Shown here: positions 51,317 through 60,443 of the stretch, in pieces
Position numbering within the stretch: the stretch's first letter is position 1
How the letters are laid out: each line of letters begins with the position of its first letter
Origin: CAYGAW01 sp964347945
GTDB lineage: Bacteria > Chloroflexota > Anaerolineae > UBA7937 > B3-Chlor
Reading direction: 5' to 3'
Assembly: GCA_964347945.1 (NCBI GenBank)
Contig: CAYGAW010000186.1
Span: 1 to 64,000, forward strand
DNA: 64,000 nt
Position numbers and translations under genes: made by a program
The notes under the pieces: model-generated
What the model was told of the DNA's origin: nothing
What the model saw: the letters and a program-made list of their open reading frames with translations, nothing else
Databases searched by the model: none

Positions 51317-53707
51317 ATGAAGAAAGTCAGCAGACGCGCCTTCCTGAAGACCCTGGGGGCACTTACCGCAGTCGGGGCTCTGGCCCGCTGTAGTGCGAGA
51401 GACCTGGTCTCGAATGCACTGCCTGGTGCCGTGGCACAGCAATTGCCGCCCCCACAGAATGAAAGGTGGGTGCGAAGTGTCTGCCAGCTATGTCCCGGCA
51501 ACTGCGGCATCTCGGTCAGAGTCCTTGACGGACGAGCCGTGAAGATCGAAGGCAATCCGCTTCATCCCATCAATCAGGGTGCCCTTTGCCCTAAGGGGGT
51601 GGCCGGACCGCAGATCCTCTACAATCCGGATCGCATCAGGGGACCTCTGAGAAGAGCGGGGGACAGCTGGGAAAGCATATCGTGGAATGAAGCGGTTGAT
51701 CTCGTCGTAGACAAGCTAGCAGAAATCCGGGACACAGGCAAGCCTCACACCGCCGTCTTCATGCATGACGGCAGGCGAGGCCCCATGAGCGACCTCATCG
51801 CCAGATTCTGTCAGGCTTTTGGCACGCCCAACAACGTGGCAACCGATCACGTTAGGGCCGACGGCACTCCGCTGGCTCACTATTCGACGCTAGGCTGGAA
51901 GGACCACGCCGGCTATGACTGGGAGAACGTGAACTACCTTCTCTGCTTTGGCGGGTCGTTTCTGGAAGCCTGGCAACCGACGGTCAGACAACTCTGGGCC
52001 TACAGTCATATGCGCCGGGGACGGCCTGGTACCAGATCCCGGATAGTCCAGATTGAGCCGCGCTTGTCCGTCGCGGCGGCCAAGGCCGACGAGTGGATCC
52101 CCATCGTGCCGGGCACTGAAGGAGCTTTGGCCCTGGGGATCGCTCATGTGATTGTGGACCACGAACTGTATGACAAGGGATTCGTCGAAGATCACACGCT
52201 TGGCTTTGAGGACTGGACGGACGAAGCCGGAGAGGAGCACCTTGGTTTTCGCACCCTGGTGTTGCGCGACTATCCGGTCGATGAGGTGGCTCGCATAACC
52301 GGAGTCTCCGCCAGCACCATCCGTCAACTGGCACGAGACTTCGTCGCGAGCAAGCCGGCCGTGGCCGCGGGAGACGCGAGCGAACACACCAATGGGCTGT
52401 TCAGCCAAATGGCGATTCAGTCCCTCAATGCCCTCGTGGGGAGCATCGGCGTGCCAGGGGGGATGATAAGACAGCGCGACGTCCCGTTCGCGCCCTGGCC
52501 AGACCTGGTTCAAGATGACGTCGCCACCGCGGGTGTGGCTATGACCCGGCTCGACCGGGCCGACACCAGCGAATGGCCGCTCGCGGACAGCGCCTATCAG
52601 GCTTTCCCTGAGGCCGCTATGAATGGCGATCCCTACGAGGTGGGCATCCTCTTCTTGTACCAAGCGAATCCCCTCTATACTGGTCCCAGCGTCAGAGCCT
52701 TCAGGGAATCCTTCGACAGGATCCCGTTCATCGTCAGCTTCTCCCCCTTCCTGGACGAGAGCACACAGCAGGCGGACCTGATCCTGCCCGATTGCACTTA
52801 TCTGGAGAAGTGGCTTTATTCTCCCATCGAGCCCAGCCTGGGGTATCCCGTGCTGGGGTTGGTGCAACCAGTCGTGGGCCCTCTTCACGAGACGGTGAAC
52901 ACGGGCGATGTCCTCCTTGAGATTGCTCGCAGGCTAGGCAGTACGATGGCCGCATCCTTCCCCTGGGCGGGCTTCACGGAGTTGATGCAGTTTAGGCTAA
53001 GAGGCGTTTTCGAAAGCGGACGGGGCCTAATGGTGCGAGGAACCTTCGAGGAGTTCTGGGATGAACTGAGAGCCAGAGGGGTCTGGTATGATCCACCATA
53101 TGAGTTTGAGCAATGGGAGCGGCTGTTTACCACCCCATCCGGACGGTTTGAGTTCTATTCTCAGCACCTGAGGGCCAAGTTGGAAACCCTGACCGAGCAT
53201 GACCGCCAAGAGCTGGAAACGGTCTTGGACGATCTACGGCTCCAAGCTCGCGGGGACGAGCTGGTCATGCCGCACCACGAGCCTGCTCGGTACGTTGGCG
53301 ACGAAGAGGAATACCCCTTCCACCTCAATGTCTATGAGTTGATGGCCTACTCTCAAGGAGGTGGGGCAAACTCGCCCTGGATGCAGGAACTATTCGGCTT
53401 GCACATCAAAGAGATGTGGGACAGCTGGATAGAACTCCATCCTCAGACGGCTCGAGAACTAGGCATCTCCGACAGGGATGAGGTGTGGGTGGAGTCGCCA
53501 GTCGGCAGGATCAAGACCAAAGCCCGGCTCTACCCTGGCGCCATGCCCAACGTGGTGAACATGCCTCTGGGGCAGGGGCATTCAGCTCTTGGCCGGTGGG
53601 CAAAGGAGAGTGGCGCCAATCCCTATCAGATAATCGCGGATGAGTCGGACTTGTTAACTGGCCAACCGGCCAGGCTGGCCACTCGAGTGAAAGTGTACAA
53701 GGTGTGA
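51317..53707 (+). CDS. Molybdopterin oxidoreductase family catalytic subunit (CISM/Qrc-like), cluster 1
   Basis: A 796-residue exported protein. A twin-arginine signal (SRRAFLK) directs it across the membrane folded. A 4Fe-4S site is made by C56, C59, C63 and C91, followed by the molybdopterin domains (LLCFGGSFLEAW, DLILPDCTYLE) and the C-terminal beta-barrel dinucleotide domain (LGISDRDEVWVESPVG, VVNMPLGQGHSALGRWA). At the place where relatives have the Mo-ligand Cys, Sec or Ser (about 190-205) I see GTPLAHYSTLG with no Cys or Sec. It could bind Mo through another residue, or be a cofactor-free QrcB/ActB-like subunit. The next genes encode its ferredoxin and NrfD partners. Confidence 0.88.
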   Translation: MKKVSRRAFLKTLGALTAVGALARCSARDLVSNALPGAVAQQLPPPQNERWVRSVCQLCPGNCGISVRVLDGRAVKIEGNPLHPINQGALCPKGVAGPQILYNPDRIRGPLRRAGDSWESISWNEAVDLVVDKLAEIRDTGKPHTAVFMHDGRRGPMSDLIARFCQAFGTPNNVATDHVRADGTPLAHYSTLGWKDHAGYDWENVNYLLCFGGSFLEAWQPTVRQLWAYSHMRRGRPGTRSRIVQIEPRLSVAAAKADEWIPIVPGTEGALALGIAHVIVDHELYDKGFVEDHTLGFEDWTDEAGEEHLGFRTLVLRDYPVDEVARITGVSASTIRQLARDFVASKPAVAAGDASEHTNGLFSQMAIQSLNALVGSIGVPGGMIRQRDVPFAPWPDLVQDDVATAGVAMTRLDRADTSEWPLADSAYQAFPEAAMNGDPYEVGILFLYQANPLYTGPSVRAFRESFDRIPFIVSFSPFLDESTQQADLILPDCTYLEKWLYSPIEPSLGYPVLGLVQPVVGPLHETVNTGDVLLEIARRLGSTMAASFPWAGFTELMQFRLRGVFESGRGLMVRGTFEEFWDELRARGVWYDPPYEFEQWERLFTTPSGRFEFYSQHLRAKLETLTEHDRQELETVLDDLRLQARGDELVMPHHEPARYVGDEEEYPFHLNVYELMAYSQGGGANSPWMQELFGLHIKEMWDSWIELHPQTARELGISDRDEVWVESPVGRIKTKARLYPGAMPNVVNMPLGQGHSALGRWAKESGANPYQIIADESDLLTGQPARLATRVKVYKV

Positions 53708-53731
53708 AGCGTCACGAGGTTGGAGGTTCCG

Positions 53732-54424
53732 ATGCCACGATGGGGAATGGCTATTGATCTGGACAAGTGTGTAGGCTGTCAGGCTTGCAGCATGGCCTGC
53801 CGGGCTGAGAACAACGTGCCTTTCGCTGGCCCGGACGAAGCTCGCCTGGGACGACCCATTTTCTGGCACAAGGTAACAACCGAGGTAGAGGGTGAGTACC
53901 CGCACGTTCGGGCCCAGTTTGTCCCCCAGCCCTGCATGCACTGTGACGACCCTCCCTGCGTCGAGGTCTGCCCGGTCGGAGCCACTTATGCCACCGATGA
54001 AGGAGTGGTGGTCGTGGACTACGATGTCTGTATCGGATGCAGATATTGCGCTACGGCCTGTCCCTACGGTGCCCGAGCATTCAACTGGTACGAGCCACGA
54101 TGGCCTGCGCCGTACAACCAGTATCTGAACCCCGACGTTCCGTTGCGTCCTAAGGGTGTGGTAGAGAAGTGCACTTTCTGTAGCCATCGTTTGCAGCGGG
54201 CCAAGCAAGACGCAGCCGCCCAAGAACGTGAATTGACGGACCCGGATCTGGTGTTGCTTCCTGCCTGCAACCAGATCTGCCCAGCCAAGGCTCGCTACTT
54301 TGGAGACCTGGAGGATCCGCAAAGTACGGTGTCGCGGCTGGCACGCAACCCGCGCGCTTTCCGCTTGCTCGAGGACTTAGGAACGGAGCCCATGGTCTAC
54401 TACCTGGCAGAGGAGAAGAGTTAG
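53732..54424 (+). CDS. Four-cluster ferredoxin subunit (PsrB/QrcC-like), cluster 1
   Basis: A 230-residue electron-transfer subunit. Cys motifs for four 4Fe-4S clusters: CVGCQACSMAC, CMHCDDPPCVEVCPVGA, CIGCRYCATACPYGA and CTFC with CNQICPAKA. It starts MPRWGMAIDLDKC, the same as its paralogue at 61764. It passes electrons between the catalytic subunit and the NrfD-like membrane subunit. The ATG follows GGAGG, and the stop adjoins the next start. Confidence 0.94.
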   Translation: MPRWGMAIDLDKCVGCQACSMACRAENNVPFAGPDEARLGRPIFWHKVTTEVEGEYPHVRAQFVPQPCMHCDDPPCVEVCPVGATYATDEGVVVVDYDVCIGCRYCATACPYGARAFNWYEPRWPAPYNQYLNPDVPLRPKGVVEKCTFCSHRLQRAKQDAAAQERELTDPDLVLLPACNQICPAKARYFGDLEDPQSTVSRLARNPRAFRLLEDLGTEPMVYYLAEEKS

Positions 54425-55699
54425 ATGGAGGACATGGAGTCCGGCAAATACACCGCGTTGTTCAAGCCGCTGGTACATACGGGTAGAGGCTTCTATCCCG
54501 TGGCGGTCATCCTTGTGCTCATCATTGCCTGGGGAGTCGAAGCCTACGCCCGCCAGCTCACCCATGGGCTTGGTGTGACTGGCCTGAATGAGCCAGTCTT
54601 CTGGGGAATGTACATCAGCAACACCGTCTTCTTCATCGCCATCAGCTACGGTGGCACTCTCACCTCCGCAATCCTGCGCATCCTTAACGCGGAGTGGCGA
54701 AAGCCCATCACAAGAGCCGCGGAGACAATAACTGTCTGTGCTCTGATAGTCGGGTCACTGAATATCATCATTGACATGGGAAGGCCGGACAGGATTCCCT
54801 TACTCCTCATGCGGGGGCGTCTGCAATCGCCAATATTGTGGGACTTCTACGCCATCAGCCTTTACTTGCTTTGTAGTGTCATATACCTCTACCTCCCGCT
54901 CATACCGGACTTGGCCATCTTGCGCGACAAGTATCCAAGTAGAAGGCGGCTGTACAGCTTCTTGACCCTGGGCTGGACTGGCAGCGAGAAACAGAAGAGA
55001 AGACTGGACACTGCGATTGGTGTCATGGCCCTGCTGATGATTCCCATCGCTATCTCGGTACACACGGTCTTGGCCTGGCTCTTTTCGATGACCATTCAGC
55101 CCATGTGGCATAGCACTCTCTTTGGCCCATACTTCGTAATGGGTGCAGTCTACAGTGGCATCGCCACGCTGATCATAGCCTTGGCTATCCTCAGGCGCGC
55201 ATTGCGCTTGGAGAAGTATCTCAAGCCGGTCCATTTCAACAACCTCGGACTGTTGCTTCTCGTTCTGACATTCGTCTGGTTCTACTTCACTGCGGCTGAG
55301 TACCTGACCACCTACTACGGTAACGAACCTGCCCACATGGCCGTCTTCAACGCAAAGTTCAGTGGAGAGTTCGCGCCACTCTTCTGGCTCCAGGTGCTAT
55401 TGTGCCTGGTGGTTCCCGTCGGCATCCTGGTTCCTCGCCGCACACGAACCATAGCCGGAACTGTCATCGCTGGTGTGGCTGTCAACATCGGCATGTGGCT
55501 GGAACGCGTCCTCATCGTGGTGCCCACGTTGACTCACCCCAGGACTCCTTACGGCTGGGAGATACTCTATCGTCCAAGTGTGGTGGAGTGGGCGATAATG
55601 GCCGCATCTGCTGCTGCCATCGTACTCATGTTCATGTTCTTCACCAAGCTGTTCCCTATAGTCTCCATCTGGGAGATGGAGGAGGAGGCCGAGAAATGA
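54425..55699 (+). CDS. NrfD/ActC-like quinone-interacting membrane subunit, cluster 1
   Basis: A 424-residue membrane protein with about ten helices. GLGVTGLNEPVFWGMYISNTVFFIAISYGGTLTSAILRI (quoted in parts) is the helix pair typical of the ActC/QrcD branch of the NrfD family, rather than the shorter NrfD/PsrC type. It probably exchanges electrons with menaquinone. The start lies directly after the ferredoxin stop, and its stop overlaps the next cytochrome start by ATGA. Its paralogue is at 60444. Confidence 0.92.
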   Translation: MEDMESGKYTALFKPLVHTGRGFYPVAVILVLIIAWGVEAYARQLTHGLGVTGLNEPVFWGMYISNTVFFIAISYGGTLTSAILRILNAEWRKPITRAAETITVCALIVGSLNIIIDMGRPDRIPLLLMRGRLQSPILWDFYAISLYLLCSVIYLYLPLIPDLAILRDKYPSRRRLYSFLTLGWTGSEKQKRRLDTAIGVMALLMIPIAISVHTVLAWLFSMTIQPMWHSTLFGPYFVMGAVYSGIATLIIALAILRRALRLEKYLKPVHFNNLGLLLLVLTFVWFYFTAAEYLTTYYGNEPAHMAVFNAKFSGEFAPLFWLQVLLCLVVPVGILVPRRTRTIAGTVIAGVAVNIGMWLERVLIVVPTLTHPRTPYGWEILYRPSVVEWAIMAASAAAIVLMFMFFTKLFPIVSIWEMEEEAEK

Positions 55700-56772
55700 A
55701 ACGTCACGCTCTCTGTCTCAGCGCTCCCATACTGCTGGCCCTGGCTCTTGTCATCGCATTTCTCGGAGCCACCTCTGTCAGAGCTCAACCCCCGGTCCCC
55801 CATCCGGTGGAGAAGGGTGGGGCCTCGTTTGAAGACTGTCTGGGCTGCCACCGCGCAGGCATGGGTGACGCGCCCGTACCTGCCGACCATCGGCCCTATG
55901 ACAATGAGACTTGCGCTGCTTGCCACGGTGCCGCCCGGCTTCAGCCTCCCAGTATCCCTCACCCGGAGGACACGGAGGGCACTCCGTATGAGAACTGCGT
56001 GGGCTGCCATAGTGCGGGGCTGGGTGACGCGCCTATCATGCCGGACGATCACCAAGAGCATGAGAACGATGATTGCGCTGTCTGCCATGGCGCCGAAGTC
56101 CTTGAGGGTCCTGTCATTCCGCACCCCGAAGAGAGGCAAGGTACGCCCTTCGAGGATTGCGTGTTCTGCCACAGCTCAGGACTTGTGAACGCACCTCTGA
56201 TGCCCACCGACCATCAAGCGCATGACAACGAGGACTGCGGCCTTTGCCACGCGACCGCCGGCCTTGCGCCTCCCAGCATCCCCCACGTCCGTGAGCGGAC
56301 TTGCGCGGATTGCCACCGGACGGGCGCGTACGGGGCGCCTCTCCTGCCCGCCGATCATCAGGCACATGGTGATGAGGATTGTTTCCATTGCCACTCCACC
56401 ACCGGGCTTTCGGCCCCTGTCGCCCCACCTCAGATGGAGGGACGCCGGGATTGCCTGTCGTGTCACCACGACCCCCCGCCTGAAGGAGTACTAGCACCGG
56501 TGAGTTCCGACCACGACCACTCTGTGTACACTAGTGACACCTGCCTTAGTTGCCACAGACTCGCCTCTGAGACGGGCCTCATCGAGTCACCCACCAACCA
56601 GACGCCGGAGTGGCCCTCTGAAACCCCGACGGGCGAGGTTTCTTCGCTCTCCGCCCAGCTGAAACTGGATGAAGACAACGGTGCGAGGGACGCTCTCATC
56701 CGGCGGTGGGCTACGATCATCGGCGTATCGGCGATCTGTGTGATCGTGTTCACGGTGCTCAGGAGAACCTAG
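55696..56772 (+). CDS. Ten-heme c-type cytochrome with C-terminal anchor
   Basis: A 358-residue protein. A cleavable signal peptide (about 1-28, SVRAQ), then ten CxxCH motifs in repeated diheme units: CLGCH/CAACH, CVGCH/CAVCH, CVFCH/CGLCH, CADCH/CFHCH, CLSCH, CLSCH. The units share IPHP...PFEDCxxCH and ADHxxHxxxDC. A C-terminal helix (WATIIGVSAICVIVFTVL) ends with RRT, so it is tail-anchored. It overlaps the NrfD gene by four bases (ATGA), so it is probably the heme subunit of the same complex. Confidence 0.92.
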   Translation: MKRHALCLSAPILLALALVIAFLGATSVRAQPPVPHPVEKGGASFEDCLGCHRAGMGDAPVPADHRPYDNETCAACHGAARLQPPSIPHPEDTEGTPYENCVGCHSAGLGDAPIMPDDHQEHENDDCAVCHGAEVLEGPVIPHPEERQGTPFEDCVFCHSSGLVNAPLMPTDHQAHDNEDCGLCHATAGLAPPSIPHVRERTCADCHRTGAYGAPLLPADHQAHGDEDCFHCHSTTGLSAPVAPPQMEGRRDCLSCHHDPPPEGVLAPVSSDHDHSVYTSDTCLSCHRLASETGLIESPTNQTPEWPSETPTGEVSSLSAQLKLDEDNGARDALIRRWATIIGVSAICVIVFTVLRRT

Positions 56773-56954
56773 GGCAAGAGGTTCAGTAGTCTGAATTCGC
56801 TGATGCGGACTTGCAGTCTCAGGTCTTCTGATCGCGGCGTGCTTGCCCAAGAAAGCGTCATTGTCGCCGGCTGTTGGGGTTGTCGCGGTCCGCATAGCCC
56901 CTCCAGACCTTTGAGCCCACATCAATCCTGATGCCTTTCGTGGGACATTATGCA

Positions 56955-57009
56955 AACCGTGAGTGCGAGGCCTCTGTTGAAAGACCCCTCTCCCTCGAGC
57001 CTCACGGTT
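56955..57009. terminator. Long imperfect hairpin between convergent operons
   Basis: AACCGTGAG pairs with CTCACGGTT, and inside it CGAGG with CCTCG, between the ends of the two convergent respiratory clusters. No long T-run, but it could end transcription in both directions. Otherwise the 314-base gap is empty. Confidence 0.4.
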
Positions 57010-57086
57010 GCTTGCTGGCTCCTGAGACCGCCCAAGTGTGATGAACGGATGCGCCTCAACCTGTGGTGACGGCGCTACCTTGGGGG

Positions 57087-58094
57087 CTAGTCTCCAGGCT
57101 CATGACACAGCACGCAGACCTCATTGGCTCGGTCCGCGTGGTCCGCAGGGAACTGCGGTGCGCCGCCAACCCCGGCCTCATGACACGCCCTACAGTCCGT
57201 GCGGTTCTGTAGCGGATGCGGCACCACGGGTGCCATGGCCTCAGCGGGGGCAGTCTCCTCTGGCACGACCACAGCATGGCAGACCCGGCAGACCTCATTG
57301 GCTCGGTCAGTGTGATCGGCAGGAAACTGGGGTGCCTCCCCAACTCCAGTCTCGTGGCAAAGCCGACAGTCGGCGCGGTTCTCCACCGGGTGCGGCACCT
57401 CAGGGGCTATGGTCTCGGCGCGGGGAGTCTCCTCTGGCTCCGACACAGCGTGGCAGACTTGGCAGACCTCATTAGCTCGGTCCGCGTGGTCAGGTGGGAA
57501 CTGAGGAGCGTCGCCTACTCCAGTCTCGTGGCAGAGTCGGCAGTCGGTACGATCCTCCAAGGGATGCGGCACTTGAGAGGGCATCTCGCCCAGCACCGGC
57601 GTTTCTTCAGGAACCGAGATGCCAGGGGCGGCCAGGTGACACGTCTGACAGATGTCCACGGGCAGCCCCCTGTGATTCTCCGGGATGCGAGGGGCATAGG
57701 CGATTCCCACCTTGTGGCACATCAGGCATTCCTCGCGGCCCACTAGATCATGCGTAATGTCTGGTGGGGCGAGGGTGGAAGGAACTGGCTCTGGAAGCAG
57801 TGCATGGCACGTCGAGCACAGCTCCGCCGGTCCCTCATGATCACTGTCCGCAGGCATGGGAGGTGCTTCTACGGCTCCGACGGGATGACACAGAAGGCAA
57901 TCCCTCCGCGCGCCCTCCACGTCGTGAGGGATAGGAGGCGGCACCTCAGTCAACAGCGGCACAGTGGTCGGCGGTGGAGAGGCCGCTGGTGGCTGAGGCA
58001 TCAGGGCCTCCCCCATCGTGGGCAAGCAGCCGGCTGAACCCAAGGCCAGTGACAACACAAGTAAGCCCCGTGCTATGCAGCGCGCCCTCCTCAC
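57087..58094 (-). CDS. Ten-heme c-type cytochrome lipoprotein with tandem repeats
   Basis: A 335-residue exported cytochrome starting at GTG 58094, which overlaps the upstream stop (GTGA). The signal peptide ends in the lipobox GSAGC. Ten CxxCH motifs: CLLCH, CSTCH, CLMCH, CQTCH, CRLCH, CQVCH, CRLCH, CRVCH, CRACH and CVLCH. The last three units are near-identical diheme repeats of 58 residues (VPHPxxxRxDCRxCHExGVGxAPQFPxDHxDRANEVC). They are 174 bp each in DNA, so a recent expansion. It resembles the ten-heme protein at 55696 in unit design but has a lipid anchor instead of a helix. It belongs to cluster 2. Confidence 0.92.
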   Translation of the reverse strand: MRRARCIARGLLVLSLALGSAGCLPTMGEALMPQPPAASPPPTTVPLLTEVPPPIPHDVEGARRDCLLCHPVGAVEAPPMPADSDHEGPAELCSTCHALLPEPVPSTLAPPDITHDLVGREECLMCHKVGIAYAPRIPENHRGLPVDICQTCHLAAPGISVPEETPVLGEMPSQVPHPLEDRTDCRLCHETGVGDAPQFPPDHADRANEVCQVCHAVSEPEETPRAETIAPEVPHPVENRADCRLCHETGVGEAPQFPADHTDRANEVCRVCHAVVVPEETAPAEAMAPVVPHPLQNRTDCRACHEAGVGGAPQFPADHADRANEVCVLCHEPGD

Positions 58095-59413
58095 GAGTTC
58101 ACCTCCTCGCGTCTCCGCTGGATCAGAATCACTCCCATTAAAGCCGCTATTGCCACCAGCGCTCCCCCAAGCCAGGCCCACGGAATTCCTCCCAGACCTG
58201 GCGGCTCGATTGGGGGTTGAGTGGGAATGGGAATCGGTGTGGGCACCGGCGTAGGCGGCAGCGCTGGCGTGACCGTCGGGACCGGGGTTGATGGCACCAC
58301 CTCCAAGCCGAGCACCTGTGCTGCCCATTCCGGGGTCTTATCAATGTGACAGAGATTGCAGGCGTTAGGCATGGCCTGTTGTCCCCCATAGCGGATGGTG
58401 GTCACCGGGTCCGGGCCCCAGAAGGTGTGGCTGTGAATGTCAAAGTTGTACTCGGCTGTTGACGCCTCGGCCAGAGCGGGCATGTGGCAATCAGTGCAGA
58501 AAGCGCTCTGGGTCTGCATGTAGGGCACGTGGGCCTTCAGGTCTCGCTTCTCCTCATGGCAGATGAGGCAGCGATGATTGCCGACCCATCGGGTCTGATG
58601 AGCCGTTTCCCCGCGGCTATGGGACACATGACAAAAGACGCAGCTCACGCCGGCCTCGTGGGGGCTCTTCTTCCAGTCGAGATACTCTTGATGGTGGGCC
58701 TTAGAGGAACCATCGGGCCAGAAATGCTCCTCGTCCGTGGCGGCTATGAAGGCATCGTCCAGCTTGAGTGGGCCGCCGGGCTGGAAGTCAATGGGAAACT
58801 CATAGACACCCGTGGGATCCGTGCCTCTGCTGTGGCATTGGCCGCAGATCTCGGTCTGGGCCTGGAACTCCTCCAAGGCTGGGTTGACGATCGCGGCCCG
58901 CTCTCCGGCCAGCGCCACGTGCTCGCTGCCCGGTCCGTGGCAAGCCTCGCACTGCACTCCAGCTTCGGCCCATGTTTCGGTCTCGGCGTCAAAGCCCGTC
59001 GTGTGGCAGCCTGCGCAGTAGCGCGAGTATGGTCGATCCAACCAGTCTTCCGGGTGGTAAGGCACCCACTCGCCGGGAGACACGTTCCACTGGGAAGGCA
59101 GCACGTACAACTCCCCATCGACTTCGGTCAGGTAGCGCTGGCTAAACTGGCCGCCCACGACGTACTCCACGTCATCGCCACTGAAAGTGAGGTCGGGATC
59201 GCTAGAGGTGAAGTCACCCACAATAGTCTCCTCGTTCGCAGGGCGGAGCATCTTGGCGTGCCAGGTCTGTTGGAATGACCCATGCTTGGCTCCGTGACAC
59301 GGGGCGCACGTGTCTGACCCGACGTACACCGGCCCCTGCGCCGTGGCCGTCGCGAAGGTCAGCAGGACGGGGATAACCGCTATGAGGCCAACAACTACCA
59401 CTACCTTCTTCAT
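58091..59413 (-). CDS. Eight-heme c-type cytochrome with C-terminal anchor
   Basis: A 440-residue protein. Signal peptide (about 1-25), eight CxxCH motifs (CAPCH, CAGCH, CEACH, CGQCH, CVFCH, CLICH, CTDCH and CNLCH), a Pro/Thr-rich stalk and a C-terminal helix followed by RRREE. The order of motifs, with GVQCEACHGPGSEH and CGQCHSRG, recalls cytochrome c554 and octaheme reductase-related proteins that move electrons or reduce small nitrogen or sulfur compounds; I cannot assign a substrate. Its ATG overlaps the upstream stop by one base (TGATG), and its stop overlaps the next start, so it is tightly coupled in cluster 2. Confidence 0.92.
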   Translation of the reverse strand: MKKVVVVVGLIAVIPVLLTFATATAQGPVYVGSDTCAPCHGAKHGSFQQTWHAKMLRPANEETIVGDFTSSDPDLTFSGDDVEYVVGGQFSQRYLTEVDGELYVLPSQWNVSPGEWVPYHPEDWLDRPYSRYCAGCHTTGFDAETETWAEAGVQCEACHGPGSEHVALAGERAAIVNPALEEFQAQTEICGQCHSRGTDPTGVYEFPIDFQPGGPLKLDDAFIAATDEEHFWPDGSSKAHHQEYLDWKKSPHEAGVSCVFCHVSHSRGETAHQTRWVGNHRCLICHEEKRDLKAHVPYMQTQSAFCTDCHMPALAEASTAEYNFDIHSHTFWGPDPVTTIRYGGQQAMPNACNLCHIDKTPEWAAQVLGLEVVPSTPVPTVTPALPPTPVPTPIPIPTQPPIEPPGLGGIPWAWLGGALVAIAALMGVILIQRRREEVNS

Positions 59414-60393
59414 CAATCCTCCTCGGCGAGCGAGTTGCCCCCGAAAAGCGCTTTGCAGGTCGGGCACAGGCCTAGTCTCTGTCGAACCCCTTCATTGACG
59501 GCAGCCATTCTTTCCTGTAGCTTGTCCACTAGCACAGCGGACACTGTGGGCTCACCGCACCGTGGGCAGATGACCAGGGGTGAGTTCACAAGAACCACGC
59601 GCCCACCTTCGAAGCGAGCTGAGCGCTCCACTATCACTGCCTGCTCAGGACACCATTGCTGGCAGGCAGCACAGCCATCACAAACTTCGACGCGAAAGAC
59701 AAGCTGCATTTCGCCCCTGTCCCGGGTCAGTCTCAAGGCCCCGGGTAAACAAACTCGGGCGCAGAGCCCGCACAGCGTGCACTCTGGGCCAAGAGCCACG
59801 GTCCATCCATCGCTGTCGCCAATCGAGCTTGGTGCTGACGCCCGCAGCCAACTCCTAAGCTCGGCCATGTCTTCCGCTACTTGCTCCCAGGCTCGCTGCG
59901 CCAGGCCTGCGTAGAAGGGATGGGCTTCGCCAGCGAGCAATCTCTTGCAGAAGCTGGGCAGCCAGCGCCCGAGGTGTTCCCGCAAGAACGATTCCTCCTG
60001 GCGCAGGTAGGCCTCTGCCCTGTCCACATCGTTCTCCTCCCATGCCTCGGCTTCCTTCCTGGCTAGATACGACATGAACTCCAGCTCCACAGCCACATGG
60101 TCCGGCAGCAACTGATCTTCTGGGCCCAGTCCCTCCTCCGCATAGCGCTCGCGGACTGCCAGAGTGCACTCGCCCATCACCTGGCCCTCGCGGTAGACGG
60201 ACTCGCAGGGATGAGCTACCGGCCTACCTGGCCCGACGAAGAGGCGGGTGTACTCGGCCTCCAGCCCTTCCTCAGGCCCGGCAAGACCCTGAGCTAGGCT
60301 CGCGTAACTTCGGCTACGAGCCCGCGCTGTACTGACGTCCATGCTGTTCTTCGGATACGAGAGATACTCTACTGATAGCTGTTCCCCCGTCAT
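59413..60393 (-). CDS. TorD-like chaperone fused to ferredoxin and zinc ribbon
   Basis: A 326-residue cytoplasmic protein. The first 190 residues are a TorD/DmsD-type helical chaperone: YTRLFVGPGRPVAHPCESVY, PDHVAVELEFMSYL and HLGRWLPSFCKRL. Then come two 4Fe-4S motifs (CTLCGLCARVCLPGA and CDGCAACQQWCPEQA), and at the end CPRCGEP and CPTCKAL, a possible zinc or rubredoxin-like site. TorD proteins guide molybdenum enzymes to the Tat machinery, fitting the adjacent molybdopterin gene. The ferredoxin fusion suggests that loading may be coupled to redox state, which is inference. Confidence 0.85.
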   Translation of the reverse strand: MTGEQLSVEYLSYPKNSMDVSTARARSRSYASLAQGLAGPEEGLEAEYTRLFVGPGRPVAHPCESVYREGQVMGECTLAVRERYAEEGLGPEDQLLPDHVAVELEFMSYLARKEAEAWEENDVDRAEAYLRQEESFLREHLGRWLPSFCKRLLAGEAHPFYAGLAQRAWEQVAEDMAELRSWLRASAPSSIGDSDGWTVALGPECTLCGLCARVCLPGALRLTRDRGEMQLVFRVEVCDGCAACQQWCPEQAVIVERSARFEGGRVVLVNSPLVICPRCGEPTVSAVLVDKLQERMAAVNEGVRQRLGLCPTCKALFGGNSLAEED

Positions 60394-60443
60394 TCCTCAA
60401 CCTGTCCCAGCAAGGGCAGAGGAAGCGCTGTGCCGATCAGATT

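Noticed and set aside
51890..52888. 332-codon minus-strand frame inside the cluster 1 catalytic subunit gene
   Set aside because: Antisense shadow; the plus-strand gene has clear motifs over the whole length.
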